From Erpobdella octoculata (taxonomy: Eukaryota > Annelida > Clitellata > Hirudinida > Erpobdellidae): 64,000 nucleotides of DNA. Position 1 is the first letter of the stretch. Every line of letters starts with the position of its first letter. This document shows positions 54,401 to 64,000 of this stretch, piece after piece. Position numbers and translations under genes: made by a program. Below the pieces are notes generated by a model that was not told the origin of the DNA, ran no database searches, and saw only the letters and a list, made by a program, of their open reading frames with translations. The stretch covers positions 21,608,129 through 21,672,128 of the forward strand of contig OZ022242.1 in the NCBI GenBank assembly GCA_963978895.1, written 5' to 3'.

Positions 54401-55262
54401 AGACGCCTCTTTTGTGAGATTTTAATTTGTTAAATTTGTTTATTGAAATATTCAAGTCTGAAATAATTGTTTTTAAACATTTAATTTGCTGTTCATCGTT
54501 TGAAACTTGTAAGCACAAGCAGTCCCGATTGATTTGTCAATTAAAAAAAAGAGATGATTTTGATTACTCTTATATAATAACAATAACAAATACACCATCC
54601 GACAGTCATCTGTGTCTTGTGGGAGCATCAACAACCAAGTTGTTTCCATTTGTTTGGCGGCGTTTGGTGGATGCGCATTCATACTTATTGGAATTCTTAT
54701 CTACCGACTGTACTGTTCGCACGCTGATGGCGGAGACCAAGTAAATTTATTTACCAATTTCTTTAAAAATTTTTGTTTTCATCCAGTCAATTTATATAAA
54801 ACCATGTTATAGTTTGCTCGAGTAACACGTAAAAAAATAATTTTTGTCTAGGAAACTCTGGTTGCAACGAAAAGTAATCGCGTGTTTGCCAAGCAGGACG
54901 AGTTCATGGTAACCAACCTCCCCGCTCAACCTGCCGTCAACAACGGCTCTGAAAACCCTCCAGCTCCGCCCCCGACATCTGTCAACCAAGTTATGGTTCC
55001 TTTTACCGTAATTAAAAAACAAGCATTAATGACTCCCCAGGGACAAGCTGGTGGCCCACAGATGATAGCCTACAATTCTCCTCCACAGCGCCAACTGGTT
55101 CCCCTGTCTCAACTGCAACAACAACAACTCCCCTACCAACAACTCCCTGTCCAGCAACCTGGACAAGAAGCTGCAGCAAATCACAAATATTTCATTTCGA
55201 TTGACGGTGGAGAAAAGATAAACACTAACATGTACCCTCAGTTTCTCAGGCTGAGCAGTTAA
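51421..55262 (+). CDS. Tetraspan membrane protein D, 5 exons found, 5' end missing
   Basis: Exons 51421-51581, 52289-52342, 54327-54413, 54606-54740 and 54852-55262 (stop) encode 281 residues after a split first codon; an upstream exon ending in phase 1 is required. TM1 is LSILISINGLLILALGILDV. The loop ends VGVWGSPP. The 54-nt exon is TM2 (IILTGMLAAYLIDNPNYT) and the 87-nt exon TM3 (LSLVSGMLFAPVVLIISALD). TM4 is VVSICLAAFGGCAFILIGIL after SCGS. The tail is Pro/Gln-rich (LSQLQQQQLPYQQLPVQQPG) and ends QFLRLSS. Exon lengths and phases equal those of C and B, so it is a paralogue. Introns hold a 17-bp minisatellite and R1 plus the segment shared with C. AATAAA at 55522 may be the poly(A) signal. 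Function unknown. Confidence 0.82.
51691..51996. repeat. 17-bp minisatellite, 18 perfect copies
   Basis: Unit TACTTATTTCATATTAG repeated exactly 18 times in an intron of gene D. Confidence 0.97.
53330..53584 (+). repeat. Dispersed repeat family R1, copy 3
   Basis: TTTATTGCAAATGTTTCTTTT, AAAACGACATTTTTTC, TTGATTGGATGACGGGAAGT and CAAGCAAGACCGGCGGTGAA, then GTTAATATAAGG. Best-preserved copy, inside an intron of gene D. Confidence 0.75.
53703..54112. repeat. Intronic segment shared with gene C
   Basis: Nearly identical to 42676-43147 of gene C, including GAAGTGACTCAAAAATTGAT and GACGACGAGTTAATAAAAGC. It has an extra insert of about 120 bp (about 53803-53925) and a shorter ACAG array. Confidence 0.9.
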
Positions 55263-56195
55263 AGTTCATCCATTTGACCTTTGACACGCAGTCGTGGTGC
55301 TTAAGAGCCAATTGTCAACGCAAAGAGCTTATTATTATAATTAAAATGAAAAAGAAATTGCTTGCTTGATAGCTGTGAATAGTATAAAGGAACTTCTAAC
55401 ATGACTCACGCTGATATTCTTTCTTCAATGAATGAACGACACTACGAATTATTCATTAGAGCGTTTGAACAAATAAATGGTTTATTAAAAGATTCTTAAA
55501 TAAAATATTTAAAATGTTTACAATAAAAATATAAACATTTCACTTCAATTGAAAACTTATTTTTACATTTCCATATCTGAACCGTAGGAAACAGGCTGAG
55601 GAATTGGCTGAAAGTTTGCATGTAAACAAACAAGTGTCTGCCTAGTTCACTGCCATTACTCAAGTAAAGTTGACGAGCTAGCGTGCAAATGAAGGGATTG
55701 ATGAATTAACTGTGATAAAAAACGAATGAATTTATGAATTAATTGTGATAAAACAAACAAATGAATTAATTAATTGATGAGTTAATTGTGATCAACTAAA
55801 ACAGGAAAAAACCGCACAGGAATTAAAAAATATTTTCCCATCATTTCCTCAACAGGAACCGAAAATTGACCAGAGTGATAAATTGCATAAAACTTTCATT
55901 GACAGCAGGATCAGGTACGATGCTTATAAACATATTCGACCACTGCATCTACAAAACAAAACTCCATAACAATAATATAATAATAATAATAAAACTTATT
56001 TGTCTTTAAAGTTGAAAAAAACATTCAAATTTGCAAAAAAAAGAAACACGTGTGACAGGAAGATAAAAAATTTATAAGTAGAAGTAGTGGTGGTCGTTGT
56101 AAGACGATGCGACCACGCCAAGTTTTCATAAAGCACCATTTGAAGGGACGACATCATTATCATGATCACTGCGATCATAATCATCGCCGTATCGA
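55263..56195. other. Convergent 3' flanks of genes D and E
   Basis: The 3' UTRs of D (plus) and E (minus) face each other here. The sequence is AT-rich, with irregular repeats of AATGAATTAATTGTGATAA (about 55700-55795). No further gene. Confidence 0.45.
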
Positions 56196-59100
56196 TCATT
56201 TGAGGAATTCATCGTCGTCGATGTAGTTGCAGCAATCGAGGAAGAGGAAGCAGACTCCACTGAGGAGGGACAGAGCTCCTCCTATCAAGGTCATCCAGAA
56301 AGACCAGCCGAGATAGGTGTGATCGCTTTCCTTTGCTGAAGCTCCGTAGTCCTTGTTGGCAAAACCACCGAATACTGCAACGGCTGCCGCCTGGAGCACA
56401 ACTGTTACGAAAAGAGGGAAAAAACATTTGAGTTAGTTTTAGCAAGCTAGCGAGGTTCGGAGGTGTTGTAGATTGATTGCCTGGTTGCATTTCAACGTGG
56501 CGAAGCAGCATTCTTTGATGTTAATGTGTTATTGTTATGCGAGTGGTACCAGACACAACCAGGCTGGCTTTCCAACCCGCCAAGTACTTAAGATAATTTT
56601 CTTCTCGAATCGGTTTGGATAAATCTAAAGTCTTTAATTAGTTTCAACTTTGTCTCCTGTCAAGCTATTTGTAGCTATTTTCAAGCTCTCGATAGGTCAA
56701 GGGTCAAGGTTGAGCAGATCGGGCAAAGGGGTCGATATTTTAACTAGGAATATTAACTAGGTTGCAGTACTAAATATTCTGTTTACGAATTATAAAATTA
56801 TTTTCGAGATTTTTTTATAAATCAAATCAGCAATCAAGCAATGAAAAACTAACAGGATATGAGAAGTGTGAATCCGAGCAGACGATAAACACACATTCGA
56901 GTCCTGCAGCACAGCTGGAAACGAGCAACAATTTCTGAGAAGACAACAAGGAAGACACCCGTCAAATAAAGAACCTGAGTTGCCAGATGCCAGCCTGGAA
57001 ATTTTTAATGAATTTAATTTTATAAAATTTTATTCAAACATTGTCAAATTTATTATATCCTATATCACCACCACTGCCATCACCAAATTCAAAACCGTCA
57101 TCACTATCACTACCACCATAAACCTCATCATCACCACCACCATAGCCATCATCATCATCACCACCATAAACCTCATCACCATAACTCCCATAAACATCAT
57201 TATCAGTATCACCATAAACCTCATCACCATCACTACCATAAACATCATCATCACTACCACCATAAACCTCATCATCATCACCATCACCATAAACCTCACC
57301 ACCACCACCATAAACATCATCATCACCACTACCATAAACAGCATCATCATCATCATCACCACTATAAAAAGCATCATCACTATCGATCACCATTATTATC
57401 GAACGTGGTTAACTGACTTTTTGAAACCACTTAAGATCAAATTTTCGATAAAAATGACCATAATGCTGAATAATTGACTTTATTTTAATCGATATCAAAA
57501 ATAACAATAAAAACACTCCATTGAGCACATCCATTCAAGCACGTACCCGCGCACACATGATAAGCACTCACACATAATACACACGAGCACATGATACACG
57601 CTCACACATGATACACACTCACACATGATACACAGTCACATATGATACACGCGCACACATGATACACACTCACATATGATACACACTCACACATGATACA
57701 CACTCACATATTATACACGCGCACACATGATACACACGAACACATGATACACACGAGCACATGATACACACGCACACATGATACAAACGCACACTTGATA
57801 CACACTCACACATGATACACACGAGCACATGATGCTCACGAGCCCATGATGCACACGAGTCCATGATACACACTCACGCATGATACACACTCACACATGA
57901 TACACGCTCACACATGATACACACTCACACATGATACACACTCACACATGATACACACGAGCACACAAACATGCAATCGCATTCCTGAGAAATGTTTCAC
58001 TGTTAAAATCAACCATTGATTAAACTAGTTGCCATGGGCTCAGTTATCGACAGCCGGTACAACTAACAGACGAATGTCTGCTTGAAAAAACTATCTGGTA
58101 TTTATTTTCAGATTCGTACATCACTGACGGCTTATACATTTTTCTGAAGCGATTTAAAAATAGTTCATGAAAAGAAGGAGAAAAATGATTCACTTCCATG
58201 TGGGAGAAGAAAACAGAATTTTTTTTATTTTCGAATAAACAGAAATAAAATAAAAAGTGAACGACTGGAGGAAGTATTTTGTTGGGGAATGAAAGTAGTG
58301 CTGTGGAAAATGTTGTGGATTTTTAATAGAAATTGTCTAAAAAAAACTTATGCAATAATTTAAAGGATGTAGCGATAAATGGTTTACAGGAAATAATAAA
58401 ATATACAAAACGTTAAAATCAGTCCAATGCGGAGCCACAAAAGCTAAACTAAGAGAGCATTTTAAAACATCTTAAAACTTCACAAGTGGTTGATTTACAG
58501 CTTATTTTTAAGAAAGGAAAACTTAAATGAAAACAATATAAGAATAACAAAACAGAAATAAACGTTCAGAATTATAATATTTAACACAGAACAGCAATTC
58601 ACTTATGAGTTGAATATCAAATTAAACTTCATGTTAGTTTTATAAGTTAAATTCATCTTTGCATTAATTAAAACAAATTGGAAATGTTATTTTTAAAGCA
58701 GTTTCTGTTGTTAGCATGAAATTTGAAGAAAACAAAATTCAATATACAAGCATTAAAAGGAAACTGAAGTTGAAGAAGCTGAAGATTGTATAAAATTCCC
58801 ACATACATTCGGTTGTTGATTTATATTCGTTGGAAATATTGTTCAATTCAAAATGGATTTTAAATTTATCCATCCCTACGCATTCGCCGCATAACTGCTC
58901 TGTAGTGCCAACGTGTATCATTTTACGGTATTTTCAACACTGGGTGATTATATTCATACAATCACCGGTAGTATAACTTTATATATAGAGGATGTAATAA
59001 GAGAAAGAAAGACAAATATTTTAAATAATTTATTTACTTTAACAACATATATGCGTTTTAAATGTTAATAAATGTTAATAAACCAACAAAATTTTTTCTC

Positions 59101-60250
59101 GTAGCTCTTATCTCTTCCTTTCATCTGTTCATCGCTCACAGCTTACACACACAACATGGAAACCCACACACAACATGGAAACCCACACACAACACAACAT
59201 GGAAACCCACACACAACATAACATGGAAAACATAAAGAAAACACTCCTGCGTTGAAGACGGTAGCACTAAACAACTAAACAACTAAACCAGGCTGAAATT
59301 TCGACAACGAAGTGATTAGGACCAGACATCATCATCATCACCACCATACTGGCAGATCTCGTTAGAAGACGAGCGCAGAAGAAGAAAACGATACACAGTA
59401 CGAGTAAAGGCGCGAACTGCCGTTGCCTGGTAGGTTCGAATCTCAGCCAAGTGTATACAAGAGAAAGAAGTTGAATGAGGAAAGAAAGAAAATCCGCTAT
59501 AATAATGAATCAATAAAATCAGAATTTTTCTTTATTGAGGTGAAAAACATTTTAAATTCATTACATTGCGTTTTTGTTAATAACTTCTTAGTTATAGCGT
59601 GCAGAAGGAAATCTCTAAACAAAGCCAACAGTCAAACTAACAAGAAGTAATTATCTTGTCCTAAATGAAAATTATAATCTGATGCGAAATTATCAAGGAA
59701 AATGGACAGTTGAAGAGCTTTAGAGTAATTTTGTTTTAAAGATAAAAATAATAACACACGAATCAATTATATTTTCGTTCAACTTCCAACAGAAAACATC
59801 AACTTTGAAATCATCTGCACATATGTCACCTACTCAATTATAATTAGTCTTTCGAAACTTTCCAATAGGATTTTTGATTTTTAATATTGCTTATATTACC
59901 TTTGAACAAGTATAACATTTTAGATATTATATTTTATCATTTTATAGAAACAAAAACTCACCTAGAGGAATAAATTTTTCCCGTTCCAGCTTAAAATCGG
60001 CCTCCCAGAACCACTGGCAGTCATCAGAGCACTGTGCCCACAGTCCTCTGTACCTGTAAGATGAGGACTGATTGACGTGGACGATGTAAGACTTGTATGG
60101 CCCCAAGTTTTCTTCGATCTTTGCTTTCGACGGAAGGGGATTGTTTACGTTGATTAGCCAGTATGGAGCCAGAAAGCTGATTCCACAAGCGATCGTGGCC
60201 AACGTGAGGGCGAATGAGCCGAGAACGAAGAGGCAGTGTTGTTGTGCCAT
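56196..60250 (-). CDS. Claudin/PMP22-superfamily (Clc-like) tetraspan protein E, 3 coding exons
   Basis: Minus-strand exons 60250-59962, 56994-56854 and 56401-56196 sum to 636 nt (211 aa). TM1 is residues 7-27 (LFVLGSFALTLATIACGISF). The first extracellular loop has PYW at 29-31 and RGLWAQC-x3-C at 68-78. This W-GLW-C-C pattern defines claudin/PMP22/EMP proteins; the two Cys are expected to form a disulfide. An N-glycosylation site NQS is at 60-62. TM2 is LYLTGVFLVVFSEIVARF and TM3 LLGFTLLISFVLQAAAVAVF. TM4 is LGWSFWMTLIGGALSLLSGV, with the tail CCNYIDDDEFLK. The order resembles invertebrate Clc-like and claudin-like proteins of cell junctions. Start: the ATG at 60250 is the first ATG in frame; an upstream Arg/Gln-rich extension lacks one. 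Intron 1 (3 kb) holds simple repeats. Confidence 0.88.
57061..57393. repeat. Cryptic CAT/CAC/ATA trinucleotide repeat
   Basis: Loosely repeated CATCATCACCACCACCATAA over about 330 bp in intron 1 of gene E. It generates long low-complexity frames on both strands (Asp/Gly/Val on one, Thr/Ile on the other) that are not genes. Confidence 0.9.
57536..57965. repeat. ACACATGATACACACTC minisatellite
   Basis: About 25 irregular 16-17-bp units (CACACATGATACACACT, with GAGCACATGATACACACG variants) in intron 1 of gene E. Confidence 0.93.
57966..59961. other. Intron 1 of gene E, remainder
   Basis: AT-rich, with a short tandem array of AACATGGAAACCCACACAC (about 59153-59225, four units). No additional exon supported. 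Confidence 0.45.
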
Positions 60251-61225
60251 GTTTGTCCGTCGTCGTCGTCGTTGTAATTGTAGTTGTTGTAACACGTGTG
60301 GCAGATGTTGTTGTTGCAACTGGAAGAGTTCAGATGCTACGAAATGTCAACGAAATAACGAAATGAAGCTTAAAAGTTTCCAATTCTTTCTCCGCTTAAA
60401 AACTCGTGTAAAGAACGTGAATGAAATTGAATTGAAGGCAATATTTTTATGTTTTCATATCCTACCAATCAACTCTCAACCAACGGTGCATCATCTAATT
60501 GATTGAGCTATTCAATTAGCCATCATAAATTTGTGAAGTGCACGGATACAACAGACGTCAGTGGAGTACCGCTTTATTCAAATGTGCACTTGCTTTGTGG
60601 CACTCGTTCTTATAACTAACGATGATAATGATGACGAATAATAATGATCATCATCGTCATCATCATCATTGTGACAATCGTATTTATACAAATATGCGAT
60701 CAGGCCGATCAGTAAATAAACGCCAGCTTCCTTTCCACGCGTTTAACAACAGGACATGAAAATTGTCTCAATTTCCAGCGAGAATGTGGTCTTTGAGCAT
60801 GTGATGTATGTGTTTGTGTGTGTATGTGTGTCTGTGTGTTGTTAGTGTGTGTAAATAATATGAGAGTATGGATATGTGTAACTTGGTGTTTGCATAAACA
60901 AACGTGAATAAATCACATTACGATGATGTTCGTTGACAAAAAGTATAAAAAAATCTTCTTACCCATCACGTGATTATCATCAGCACGTTAATTCAATAAT
61001 TTATTCCATTTATAGCAATTTCAGAACATGCTAATTCAATAACTTATTCCATTTATGATATTTTCACAACAAATCGAGCATTGTTTCAACGACCGATATC
61101 ATAACCACCATCACCATGTTCGTCATCGTCAACATCATCATCATGACTAACATCAGCATTAATAATAATTTCAGTTTTCTTTCATCTTTATTCTTATCTT
61201 CTTTATTGCCATTATGTTCAAATGT
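60251..61225. other. Upstream region of gene E
   Basis: Presumed 5' UTR and promoter region of gene E, with GT-rich (about 60805-60860) and CAT-rich (about 60615-60672) simple repeats. No conserved promoter element was recognised. Confidence 0.4.
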
Positions 61226-61233
61226 TTTTCTTC

Positions 61234-61234
<1 letters not shown>

Positions 61235-61310
<76 letters not shown>
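61235..61310. repeat. ATT trinucleotide microsatellite
   Basis: About 25 perfect ATT units. The Ile, Leu or Asn runs in overlapping frames are artefacts. Confidence 0.96.
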
Positions 61311-63100
61311 TTTCCATAATTTTTAAGAGGAGTCATGTTCACCTACGCGAAAAACCGAGTTTTAAATTCGGGTCTACAAAAATGATTCCCGACGAACAAA
61401 ATGAGTTTTTATTTTTGCACCAGAGTGAAGTGGCTCATTTCAAAACAACTTTCACTCTTTCCTAATTAACGGATCTTTGCAGATAATGAAAGGCTCAAAA
61501 AAGTTTGAAAAACCTAAATCTGATGGTGACAGAACAATACAAAATGTTTGAAAAAACTTAGCAAAAAAATCACAGCACGGAATAAAAATAGTTTGTCTAA
61601 AAATAAATTATAAAAATGTGCAAACACCACATTGAAAAAGTAAATTAACATAAAAGTATATTTCAATAAATTGTATTTGTAATTGTTAAGTACAATCACA
61701 ATTAGCTTAAATATAACATTTCGATCACATTCCATGCTAATAAAGATTAAATAAATTATTATGAAACCAAAGCAAAATAGAGATTAAATAAATTATTATG
61801 AAACCAAAGCAAAACAGAGATTATAAACAGACCCGACTTGAGTACCAAGTTGCAACTGAAAAGTTCTGTCTGAGTTCTGAAGCACACACACACACACACT
61901 GAAGATGAGAGTAGCATCCATCCTCTTATTCAGCCCTGCGCGAAATTTACGGAGGCGCCAAACGTTTTGGTTTTACAATCAAAACCATTTTCTGTCAATA
62001 TTTTCTAGTCAAAAAACAAAATTAAATTGAAATAATTTTTTTTAGTTGAAATAAGATAATTTCAGAAATCAAATAAATTTAGTCAAAATATTTGGTTTTA
62101 CCCACAGACCACTCATTGGCTAATAGTTGTGGAGCAAACAGCATTACCATAGATTACGTTTTGAAAAAAAGCTCTCTTCCAGTTAGCTTCTCTCACTTTT
62201 GCTACTTCTCTTTTTTTTTTTTTATCGTTCTGATGATTCTATCTCTCTATTAAATGACAGGGAAGGAGCTGAGTGCAAATAAGATGGTAGTCTCGTTGGC
62301 ATTCACTTGTGTCGTAGGTGGTGGAAACGTGGTTAACCAGTTGCGAGTTTCAATAACACAAATTGGTTTTAATTATTTAAACTACATATTGCCAAATCAA
62401 TAACTTTTCTAATATAAATCTTTTTTTTTATTTATCCAGGCTTAAACGTTAAACATAAAAAACGTTTATTGTATAAAGTGAAAAGTGAAAACCATTGTCA
62501 TCATATGTTAAACATTTAAGGCAAATTTCTACAGCTGCTCCATAACAATTCTACGAGTAACATCTACAGTTCACATACTTCTATTTTGATAGTGGACGAA
62601 CGTTACCACCTTCTACCATTTGCTTTATCGTAATTTCATTAGCGGCCTATATTCACTTCAGAGTTTCTTCACAAGCTTTGTTGAATTTGAATAATTAGTA
62701 AACATTCGTCTAGCCAGCTCATTATGCCAATCCTTATTATGCAAATAAATTATGCAACATTTGGTCTTGATAAATTTTTCACAACTATTAAACAACAAAC
62801 AGCAGAAGATTGTCTGAAAACCAGCGCAACGCCAAAGTTACATTCTATCATCATCTCTAAAAACATATGCTTAGGCGAAAGTAAGCAATAATATACTGCC
62901 AAAAGACAGGGCAATAGGGCTAGTCAGCTAGGGTAAGAGCTTTAAGAGCAAAAAGATCGTCAAACGTTCATTTAGATGCTTTACAAATCCACGTATGCAA
63001 ATCACCTGCATTGCTGCAATAACATTGCTGCAATGCATGTTGACGAATTGTCCTGTAAATGTATTGTCCCCCCAAAACCATGGTCTTAATCATGACCGTA
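61311..63100. other. Intergenic, no gene seen
   Basis: AT-rich. A ~38-bp exact duplication (AGATTAAATAAATTATTATG and following) is present at about 61745-61782 and 61781-61818. No exon is supported. Confidence 0.45.
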
Positions 63101-63366
63101 GGGAACGTCCATTAATACGATACAGTTTACGATTATCGTAAACTGTGTCGTATTTTGAATGTTTGTGGGGGTAGGTAGATTCTAATTGACTGACTGGCAT
63201 ACAATGCATTTATTACTTTCCTATTTTTGATTTATAAACTCTTGTAAAAAATAAATTGTTGACGTCAATTTATCTTGAACTCCCCCCTTCCCCATGTCAA
63301 AAATTGTCAAACTTTTTCAAACCCCCTCCCCCCCCTATTTAGTTGACATAATAAATGGATGTCCCC
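63101..63366. mobile_element. 266-bp MITE-like element
   Basis: The left end GGGAACGTCCATTAAT and the right end ATAAATGGATGTCCCC are inverted relative to each other. GTA flanks both sides (63098-63100 and 63367-63369). The left part holds a palindrome with 20-bp arms (63114-63154, AATACGATACAGTTTACGAT). The right part has C-rich blocks like those at 18940-19037. Class not assigned. Confidence 0.7.
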
Positions 63367-63369
63367 GTA

Positions 63370-64000
63370 GTAAGATGGAGCTCTATTCTTCCAAGGTAGA
63401 TTCTTCTGAGAAGGCTGTTGCCGCAAATCTAAATAGTCTGTTTCTTGCTGGTATCAAGTTGGTCAGTACCGGGGCTAGGTCAGTGTGATAGGGTGCGAGT
63501 GGCTTCCCCAAAAAACATTAGTGAGGCTTTTAACTAATAAGTTACACGACTAATGCTTGGTTCTCGTTTGTATCAAATTTTTCTCTAACAAAAGTCGATG
63601 ACTGGGGTGAGAGTCATACATTATAAAAAAAATTTTTTATAAAAATGATCGACGCCAGGGCGCAGAAAGCAATTCTCCCAAATTTTTCTTTTTTGGAAAA
63701 ATAGCTACGAAGCATGGAAATTAATGGAAAAAGTCTCTAGGACAACCAGTCGGTCATCAGCTGTTTCTGGAAGAAAAATCAGTCATCATAAAAATTATTT
63801 TATACAAATTTTTTTTAAAAGTTTTGTTCAAATTTCCGTCCGTTTTGTTCAATTTCAAGGGTTTTTGCCCGAATCTGGGGGTGACCACTCTCTGCACAAA
63901 GTTCGTACGTCTATGTTATTCATCACATATTAAGTCACCTTAAGTTTGGGGCCTACTGGAAAGTCGCCCACTTGAAACGCCGGTTGATGGAGGTGCCAAG
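63370..64000. other. Window end, no gene seen
   Basis: No exon or family could be supported. The short frames lack recognisable motifs. Confidence 0.4.

Noticed and set aside
54882..55022. Minus-strand frame opposite the gene D tail
   Set aside because: A shadow of the plus-strand coding exon, whose splice phases and paralogy are convincing.
57034..57477. Asp/Gly-rich or Thr/Ile-rich proteins
   Set aside because: Cryptic trinucleotide repeat in intron 1 of gene E; open frames exist on both strands.

Overview
The window reads as AT-rich nuclear DNA of an invertebrate animal. Coding regions are split by short GT-AG introns. The first complete gene gives a clean metazoan TMBIM4 (Lifeguard 4) protein. 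The spaces are packed with transposable elements: hAT, Penelope-like, Helitron, pogo-like and Ty3/gypsy-type remnants, plus a tRNA-derived SINE. There are also very long TA and TCAC arrays. I cannot name the species. Nothing looks bacterial or viral.

Six protein-coding genes are supported by splice reconstruction, and five of them close in frame. From left to right they are: TMBIM4 (+, 5310-7148, 242 aa); tetraspan gene A (+, 13178-17868, 308 aa); tetraspan gene B (-, 36117-23414, 432 aa); tetraspan gene C (+, 40160-43668, 371 aa); tetraspan gene D (+, 51421-55262, 5' end not found); and a claudin/PMP22/Clc-like gene E (-, 60250-56196, 211 aa). A to D share an exon plan: a TM1 plus first-loop exon ending in phase 0, a small TM2 exon (54 nt in B, C and D), a TM3 exon (87 nt in B, C and D; 84 nt in A), a TM4 exon, and hydrophilic tails. 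In B, C and D the tails are rich in Pro or Gln. They look like a local cluster of paralogous four-helix membrane proteins that I cannot assign to a named family. B and C diverge from a shared ~4 kb intergenic region.

The rest is mobile or repetitive. At least five hAT-type insertions can be bounded exactly by perfect 8-bp target-site duplications: 7566-9830 with a second hAT nested at 7878-8704, 14161-16721 inside intron 3 of gene A, 29424-29634 and 31921-32147 inside intron 3 of gene B, and 48053-49335 inside a TA microsatellite. Two Penelope-like 5' fragments (about 30713-30880 and 47333-47547) sit between TA arrays. One of them carries a nearly complete hammerhead ribozyme fold. The introns of B hold a perfect 323-copy TCAC array, a decayed gypsy-type integrase and a SAP-like fragment. 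Minisatellites of 16, 17, 18 and 22 bp are scattered through the introns of C and D and the intergenic regions. The last 3.7 kb and the stretch from 18 to 23.4 kb show no gene that I can support.
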